From Xiphias gladius (taxonomy: Eukaryota > Chordata > Actinopteri > Istiophoriformes > Xiphiidae), in assembly GCF_016859285.1 (NCBI RefSeq), contig NC_053417.1, forward strand, positions 17,552,706 through 17,616,705: DNA of 64,000 nucleotides, written 5' to 3'. The notes below the pieces were generated by a model. The model did no database searches. It was not told where the DNA came from and saw only the letters and a list, made by a program, of their open reading frames with translations. Position numbers and translations under genes: made by a program. Positions 56,300-64,000 of this stretch are shown here, piece after piece. Every line of letters begins with the position of its first letter. Position 1 is the first letter of the stretch.

Positions 56300-58035
56300 A
56301 TCTCACCATCATTTCACCATTTTAAGAGGGGGAGACTCATTGAACTAAATGGAGAAAATCCCTCAAGTTGCCACTGTGCCCCTCTCCATGTCATTGTATA
56401 TAAAGATGTAGTATATTTATTGTCAATGTCCACCTGCACAGCCCCTCCACACCACGTGGCCATGCTAGAATGGGATTAAGTAGATATATTTTTAGTGCTG
56501 AAAGCAATTGAAAGCGTCTGTCTTGCTTTTTGGCAGCGATGTAGTTTGTATTTGATCCGTGAGAGTAAATGATGATGAATGTGAGATGTGTCCAGGCTGT
56601 GCCTGATGTGTGTTCATTCAAGCATGGTCATGTATTTTATTCATATTGTATATAGCCAAAGCAACTTGAGGTCCAGGGAATGACTCCTGTGCCAGAGGCC
56701 TGTCCTTATCTGGTTCTAGGCTTTATTATTTTTTTTAATAGCTGTATTTTTTCCAGATTGCATGATAAATAATGGGAGACGATAGAATGTGAGGTTTTTT
56801 TCTCTTTGAGAGAGTTATGGTTTAGTTTTTTTGCTTAATCCCCCCCCCATAGCCTGGGTGCCTTTTATGTTTTTAATTGGTTCACTTTAACTCCAATTTA
56901 ATTTGAGCTCCTAACCTTTCTGTATCTTCCCACAGAATGTAATGGTATATATTTTCAGACATGGAGAGGGAAACCCATTTCTTTCTTTTTTTTTTTCAGT
57001 CAACTTCAGATCTTACATCTAATAATGATACTGTGAAAGTACTGTTTTACTTTTGGATCCTTGTTTTCCACTCTGTATTGCCACTTAACTACAGTCTAGC
57101 TCAGACGTAGTGGCCTTGTCACCACTCTGTGCCAGTTTTCTTTATCAGCCTATTTCACATTTCATTTTCAGATGGAATGTGCAAATACACCCAAGCATTG
57201 TAAATGAAAAGCTGTGAAATCAAAATTTAAAATGAAGTGCCATTTCTCGCTGTGACAACATAAAGTGCATTCAGACATGTATCCAAAGCCTCAAAGAAAC
57301 AGTAGCATTTATCAGATTCCAGCCTTTCTTTGGCCATCGTAATTGCCTTTCCTCTTATGGTTTGTCTCACTCCTGAGCAAGGCCGTATTATACTTTTCTT
57401 TCCTTGTTACCATCAACATCTTCTACCTGTTGTTCAGTAAAATGGCCAGTTACAGTATTTGTGATTTCCATTCCATATAGACTGCACGTGTCCTACATTT
57501 CTGCTTTTGTCTTTAGTTGTTCTTGTATAGTTTTGTTTGTCTTCAGAGGTATTTAGCCCTGAAAGCTTCAGTGAGCAATATATTAAAGGTTTGTCATTTT
57601 GCTTTGCTGGGGATGTACTTTCAAACCAGTAAGGTCACTATCACCCAATTTTACTCCTGCCTGCATGGTCTTCTGTAGAACTTGTTCATGAGGTTACAAC
57701 TGTAGATTCGGTGAACCTGTAATCAAACCACAGAACACACCATACAGTAGATAGATAAACCAACTCTAATTAGATGGACATACAGATGTACCAAAAGTAC
57801 TTTTGCATGTTAAATAGTACTCTAATGTAGACCTATACACTCAAGATCACCTCGTAGACTTCCTGCAAATGAAAACATTTTCGGGATGACTTGTTTATTC
57901 TCATTTGTGCTGATACTTTTAACTATGTATGCAGCCAAAGCAGTATTCTGTAGACCTGTGTAGCTGCTCACCTCTAAAAACTGTCCCCTGCCATTCTTCC
58001 TCACGTCCTCAAATAAAGCCTTATTGTCATGCACT
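56300..58035 (+). other. dhx35: dhx35 3' UTR (proposed extent)
   Basis: Non-coding sequence after TGA at 56297-56299. The best polyadenylation signal is AATAAA at 58012-58017 in CTCAAATAAAGCC; weaker AT-rich candidates occur earlier (about 57.58 kb). Confidence 0.55.
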
Positions 58036-58518
58036 GTTAGCTTTTGATTTCTTTATTCACCGAACTACTACGGCTCTTTTTATGCAGTGTACATCTTTGC
58101 CAGGTGGTGTCACTGTTGTACCACGATCAGGGCCTTAACCAGAATGATTCAGAAAGTCGTTGGAAAGTGTAAGTGAATTTTATTTCTCCATTGAGGTAAG
58201 TGTTTAACTTTAATGGTTGTTCATGCTGAAAAAAAAAAAGTTAGGGTTGTGTGCCATCAACCCATTTGGAGATACAGTACGATGTGCATACGGGTCTTAC
58301 TGCAGTGATGTGTTGACATGCAATAGGTAAAATAAAAACTGTATAAATAGCACAGTAATAATTTAAGAACACTGACCACAGGTGTAGCCACTGATAGTTA
58401 AACAAAATCCACATTTGGCAGTATTAATGAAATGCTCCTGTCATGTGCAAGGCTGAAGCAATTTTTAAAATAATATGTATATCTGTCAATATTTCTGTCC
58501 TGTCCTCCCACTTGAAGG

Positions 58519-58680
58519 ATGGATGCTGGTGGTACCAATCAAGAAAATGTAAGTGCGGTACATGGCACCTTTGCCCCTTGTCGCTTATGCAAGACCATCA
58601 AGACTGTTCATCCACGTGTCATAGTCCAGGATGGACATGGGAGTGAAGCACCCTATGAAAAGGCATTTATTCGGCGTTAA
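58519..58680 (+). other. Small open reading frame, 53 codons, unknown
   Basis: Starts MDAGGTNQENVSAVHG with a favourable start context (AAGGATGG) after an in-frame stop, and ends AFIRR. The stop is followed at once by AATAAA (58681-58686). It contains one CRLCKT motif. I do not recognise the family and cannot separate it from chance. Confidence 0.15.
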
Positions 58681-58949
58681 AATAAAACAAAACCAAACAA
58701 CAACAAAACCAAAACAAACAAACAAAAACATCCACCAGTGAGACTGGACTACCGGAGGGCGACCAGTGGTGGGGCCCCAGCACTCCGGAGCCCCCAAAAG
58801 CTCCAGACTCTCCATGCAACACCGAAGCACAACAGTCAACCTAATCTCGATGCCCTGTCTCTGAGAGGGTCCCTGTGCAAAAAGCTAGTTTTAAGACCTA
58901 ATCTATTTCCGTTTTGTGCTTATATGTCGCAAACCCCTAAGTTACTGTG

Positions 58950-59300
58950 ATAAATTAAAATAGCACAGGGCAACTCCGGGACCAGGTAGCACTGTAGCAT
59001 TAAAAGACCCGACTGGCGGGCAGGTGAAGACCTCAGCGGCCGCTCGGGTAAGAAAAACCGAGCACATCGACAAGCAGCACAAAAGTGAGCGAGAAAAAAA
59101 AAACGCGCCAACCTTACCCGGGCGGTAACGTCTCCCGAAGCTGTTGAGAAGTTCACCTGTTGACGGGTTCGCGTATGTTAGCGTTTACCAGATAGCTTGG
59201 TGGCGACTGCAGCCCTCGCTCTGGTTTCCCTCGCAGCTAGTCGGTGGGCTGCCATCTTCGTTTTGATTCGGAAACACAGGCCCACTCTGGGGGTATTTGG
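58950..59300. promoter_or_regulatory. CpG-rich promoter-like patch with splice donors on both strands
   Basis: The CpG-dense segment includes CAGCGGCCGCTCGG and CCCGGGCGG. A good + strand donor CTCGG|GTAAGA sits at 59047/59048 and a good - strand donor CCCGG|GTAAGG at 59118/59117. On the - strand ATGGCAGCCC (about 59250) opens a short frame of about 25 codons. This looks like the 5' end of one or two transcripts, but no following exon could be recognised. Confidence 0.4.
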
Positions 59301-59498
59301 GTCACAAAACTTTTTTCCTCATTCGGTGGACGGAGTGTTTTTGTTGTTTTTTTTTCCACCTAGGTGGTTAGAAGAGTATTCGGGGAAATCCAGTGATACC
59401 TTCAGAACAAAGGTGGGTGTTTATAAACGACCTTCTGGGGTTTCCAAACATGGCGGGTTATTTAATTTCTGGAGAAACCTGTGGTTTGTTGGGGGGGT

Positions 59499-59832
59499 TT
59501 ATTAGGCACACCTAGCTAAAAGTAGTGCACTCCAATGAAACAATCCCGCAATAAACCCTACCTCCATGATGTTTACAATGTTCAGCTTTTGTTGAAACTG
59601 TATCAGAGAGTTGTTTCAATCTTATGGTCAATTTGGAGGCTGCAGTTTGTGCTGTTCCATTATATTTATATCAGTGAGGTCAACAGCACCACAAACTACA
59701 TCCTCCAAAATGATCATATAGTTGAATCAACACAACAGTTTAAATAGAAACTGAACATTACAACCCTCATGAAGGTAGGATTTATTGCAGGACTGTTTAT
59801 GTTGGACTGCATTATTGTTAGCAGCTCTGCTA
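59499..59832 (+). mobile_element. Palindromic MITE
   Basis: Left arm (GTGCACTCCAATGAAACAAT, CCCGCAATAAACCCTACC, ACAATGTTCAGCTTTTGTTG) and right arm (CATGAAGGTAGGATTTATTG, CAGGACTGTTTATGTTGGAC, TGCATTATTGTTAGCAGC) are long imperfect inverted repeats of about 110 bases around a short centre. The outer left end (TTAGGCACACCTAGCTAAAA) resembles the outer end of the copy at 26.2-26.6 kb. No coding capacity; family not named. Confidence 0.75.
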
Positions 59833-59942
59833 TTTTGCATAGTTAATGTTAATTTAATAAAATGTCCAAAGTAATTGAACAACAACAATGACAAAAATGC
59901 TTTCAAATAGTGAAATAAAAAATACAGACATGAAATGTATGC

Positions 59943-61315
<1,373 letters not shown>

Positions 61316-61419
61316 TACATTAAGAAAGAATAATTACTTTCAAGAACAAACTATAATATGAAGACATTTTGCTGTTGGCAGCTTGTACCAACCTTAACAC
61401 TTACCTGTGACCAGGGTAT

Positions 61420-61655
61420 CCACAGGTCTTGAAAGATCTCTAAAAGCATGGAATTCAGTTTCCTAAAGGAAAAAAAAAATTGTTAAAAGGTATTAAAAGT
61501 GTTTTAGGTCATATCGTCCCTACTGGTTTTCTATCATACTTTTATACTTTGGTCACTGTCACTGTCAAACAGGTATGAAATTGCATTCTCTGTTGCATTA
61601 AAAAGGTATAAAAACTTAAATTTAACTTGGTGAGCCCTGTAGAAACGCTGTGTGT
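61420..61655 (+). repeat. Dispersed repeat with AACTTGGTGAGCCCTGTAGAAA end
   Basis: Contains CCACAGGTCTTGAAAGATCT, GGAATTCAGTTTCC, ATTGCATTCTCTGTTGCATT, AAAAAGGTATAAAAAC and TTAAATTTAACTTGGTGAGC then CCTGTAGAAAC. The order of these blocks matches a repeat I recall as common in teleosts; the class is unknown. Confidence 0.4.
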
Positions 61656-64000
61656 AGCACTGGGTCAGATTTCATGGGAAATAAAAATGGAGAGCTTAAT
61701 TTGCTTTATGGCTCAAAACAGGAAAAATACTACTGTTCCTCAGACACACGAAGGGAAAAAAACGGTCAAAAACATTTCAAGATTCCTACAATTACAGATT
61801 CAATAAGTGAAAGGCCAGTTGCAGCCTCACCCGAACCCAGAGAGAGTGGACCACAAAAAAAGTTAATGTCTGACTCCAACAAGCTTTAGATTCAGGGTCA
61901 GCTCTCAGTAAGAGAACTTGAGGCCAAAACTGAGCGGTCTTTTTGTAGGTATGTGTTGATTTTCTTTTTGATTTGTTAAAAATATAGTTACATTTGAAGA
62001 TGCAGTTGTAGTCGTCAGTTACAGCACAAAGGTTGCATGCCCATTTGTTTCAACTTAGTGCTACTGAGCCAGTTTGTTTATACATAATATTTTGAAATTG
62101 GCTTTCTACCCGTCCGCTGTCTTTTACATTGTTTGGTTTTAGAATTTCACTTCAGAAGTCGGTCAATGCAGCTGCCTCTTGTCAGGTACCAAGATGGAAT
62201 AGAAAGCTTCCTGAGATTGAGTTAGTTTGCATAGTAGAGTGATGGAACAAATGAAGGCAAGGGTAAATCCATGTCTACATGCAGTAGCAGTACAGGTTGA
62301 CCACAGCCACTGTCAATTTACGAGCGGGACTATGCAGACACATCCTCTTATATGCATCCTAAAATTCACACAGCTAGATATAACATAGACAATTTACAGT
62401 AGGTGAGTCTCAAACTCTTCTGCACCTATCCAGTGGAGGGCAGTAAAGGGACTGTCTCTCCCTGGTCTTCGTCCAAAAGCCAGCAAGTAGAGTTAGAGGG
62501 GAGTTGAGATAAGTTTCAGTAGATATGTATCCTTGCTCTCCCAGCTTACAGTTGCTTACCTTAAGGAATGTTTTACCAGCTTTTTTTGGTGTTCGTGGCA
62601 CAGCTCCTCTTTACCCTGCAGGTCTAACACATAAAGAGACCTTAAAATGATTGCTCACAATCTAAAAAATGGAAATCTCAATTATATGTTTTTGAGGGTA
62701 ACAGTTTGGCTGATTCCCTGGCTGTGTGTTGTTGGTAAAAAGTAGATGTATTGTTCTATGGGGAGAGAGGAGGCAATCACTTATTGTAGAAAAAGACAAG
62801 CAGTGCTTACCTTCACAGCACAGTCAATTTTGGTATCTCTATGGATGACATAAGGGATGCGTGGACTGCTGTTTAGTTCTCTGGGTCACTTACCTCAGAC
62901 CTGCAGAAGGAGTAACCTCTCAGTGGAAATTAAGTGATGTGTTTTAACAGGCAATGGGCATCAACATGCAGTACGAATATTAATCATGTGTTGAGGCTAC
63001 GGTTAAAACTAGTGACTGAAGTCACCTGATATAAAGAGCCTACTCTTCAACGAACCTGTGACTATTTCAGTTCAAATCTGCCAAAGCAAGACCACAACAC
63101 AGCATTTCTTACCCCCCACTATTAATAGAGTAGGGTAACATGTAGTGGTCAAATCGGAAATAATGATTTTTCTCGTGTCAATTAATCTTTAAGGGTTGTT
63201 AGTTACAATGCAATTAAGTGCAGTAATTAGGCATTAACTGTATCAATTAAGAAGCAATGGAAAGTGCAGCATACACATTAGTCAAATATGACTGAATATC
63301 CCACTTAACTAGATATTTTTATATGCAAATACAATACTTAAGTTTCTCCCCCGAGCTTGACACTTGCCTGGCTACCTGAAGTGACCAGTTTTGTGCTAAT
63401 GTCAACCATCATATGTGTTCAGGTTGCCCCTGTTGGCAGACACTTTTCCTGTGTTTAAAAATGCTGTATACATTTTCCTCTGTGACCTTGTGCCTAAGTT
63501 AATCAAAATTCTGTCTAACTGATTCGATTTTGTCCACAATGGCAAATAGAATTTAATATTGTATTGTATTGTATTGTATTTTATTGTATTACCTTATAGA
63601 ATAACCTCCTAGACTGTGGTGCTCTTTCTTCAGCAGGTGAACTTAATTGAATAAGGAATAGAAACTTCACCAAAATGTGTAGGGAGGGAAAAGAATACTG
63701 CAAACATTGTGTAACGTACAACTTTCCCACTGTGAAAACAAGTTTTCTGGTTCAAAGATAAACATTGTTCAGAACCACAAAACTGAATAAACAGGAGAAA
63801 GCTGTCAAGAAAATCTGAATGTTACCAAATTGATTATCTTTCAACAAACTTATTCTATCATGAATTTTATTTTGCCTTACTTTTAAAGGTGGGCCACGTT
63901 TTGTGACGTCCATCTCTGTGTCTGTAACGGAGAACTAACAGACATTTGTGAAAATATTGTCAATTGTTAATATCACTTTTTTATCACTTAGAAATGGGTG
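61656..64000. other. Unassigned AT-rich sequence at the right edge
   Basis: Only short frames without family similarity are present on either strand. A TATTG pentanucleotide run lies at about 63555-63592. No gene, RNA gene or complete element is supported. Confidence 0.55.
63555..63592. repeat. (TATTG)n pentanucleotide repeat
   Basis: About six TATTG units with one TTATTG variant. Confidence 0.85.

Noticed and set aside
61650..62601. Short frames near the right edge (79 and 63 codons)
   Set aside because: No family resemblance, no splice or promoter context; consistent with chance.

Overview
This 64 kb window is vertebrate nuclear DNA, almost certainly from a ray-finned (probably percomorph) fish. 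Genes have short exons with GT-AG introns, long CA/GT microsatellites are common, and there are Tc1-like transposon relics, a tRNA-derived SINE, palindromic MITEs and other dispersed repeats of the kind common in spiny-rayed fishes. The proteins were recognised by reading exons against remembered human family sequences, without a database search; the species is not determined.

Layout. (1) 1-21.1 kb, + strand: plcg1 (phospholipase C gamma 1). Exons equivalent to human 2-32 are all present with consistent splice phases; exon 1 lies upstream. A 3.2 kb 3' UTR follows. (2) 21.1-23.2 kb: short convergent intergenic gap with repeat debris and a Tc1-like relic. (3) 23.2-38.9 kb, - strand: zhx3 (zinc fingers and homeoboxes 3), here with five coding exons, a long first intron, and a CpG-rich, G-tract-rich promoter near 38.3-38.9 kb. 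(4) 39-42.5 kb: intergenic, AT-rich, with repeat fragments. (5) 42.5-47.2 kb, + strand: rab5if (RCAF1/OPTI), four coding exons. (6) 47.2-49.85 kb: intergenic, with an L1-like LINE tail on the - strand. (7) 49.9-58.0 kb, + strand: dhx35, a DEAH-box helicase with 21 exons, one intron apparently GC-AG. (8) 58-64 kb: no protein-coding gene supported; a CpG-rich promoter-like patch at 58.95-59.3 kb, a MITE, a decayed Tc1-like element and dispersed repeats.

The genes do not form an operon-like unit. plcg1 is a receptor-coupled signalling enzyme, zhx3 a nuclear transcriptional repressor, rab5if a small membrane protein linked to multipass membrane protein and respiratory complex assembly, and dhx35 a spliceosomal helicase. 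plcg1 and zhx3 are convergent neighbours in human too (20q12), and rab5if and dhx35 map to the same human arm (20q11-q12), so the window keeps part of an ancient linkage group.

No novel multi-gene system was found. The most interesting points are the multi-exon zhx3 coding region (single-exon in mammals), a low-complexity insert and a CtBP-type PVDLS motif in fish zhx3, the GC-AG intron in dhx35, an unassigned CpG-rich patch with splice donors on both strands, and paired copies of one MITE family.
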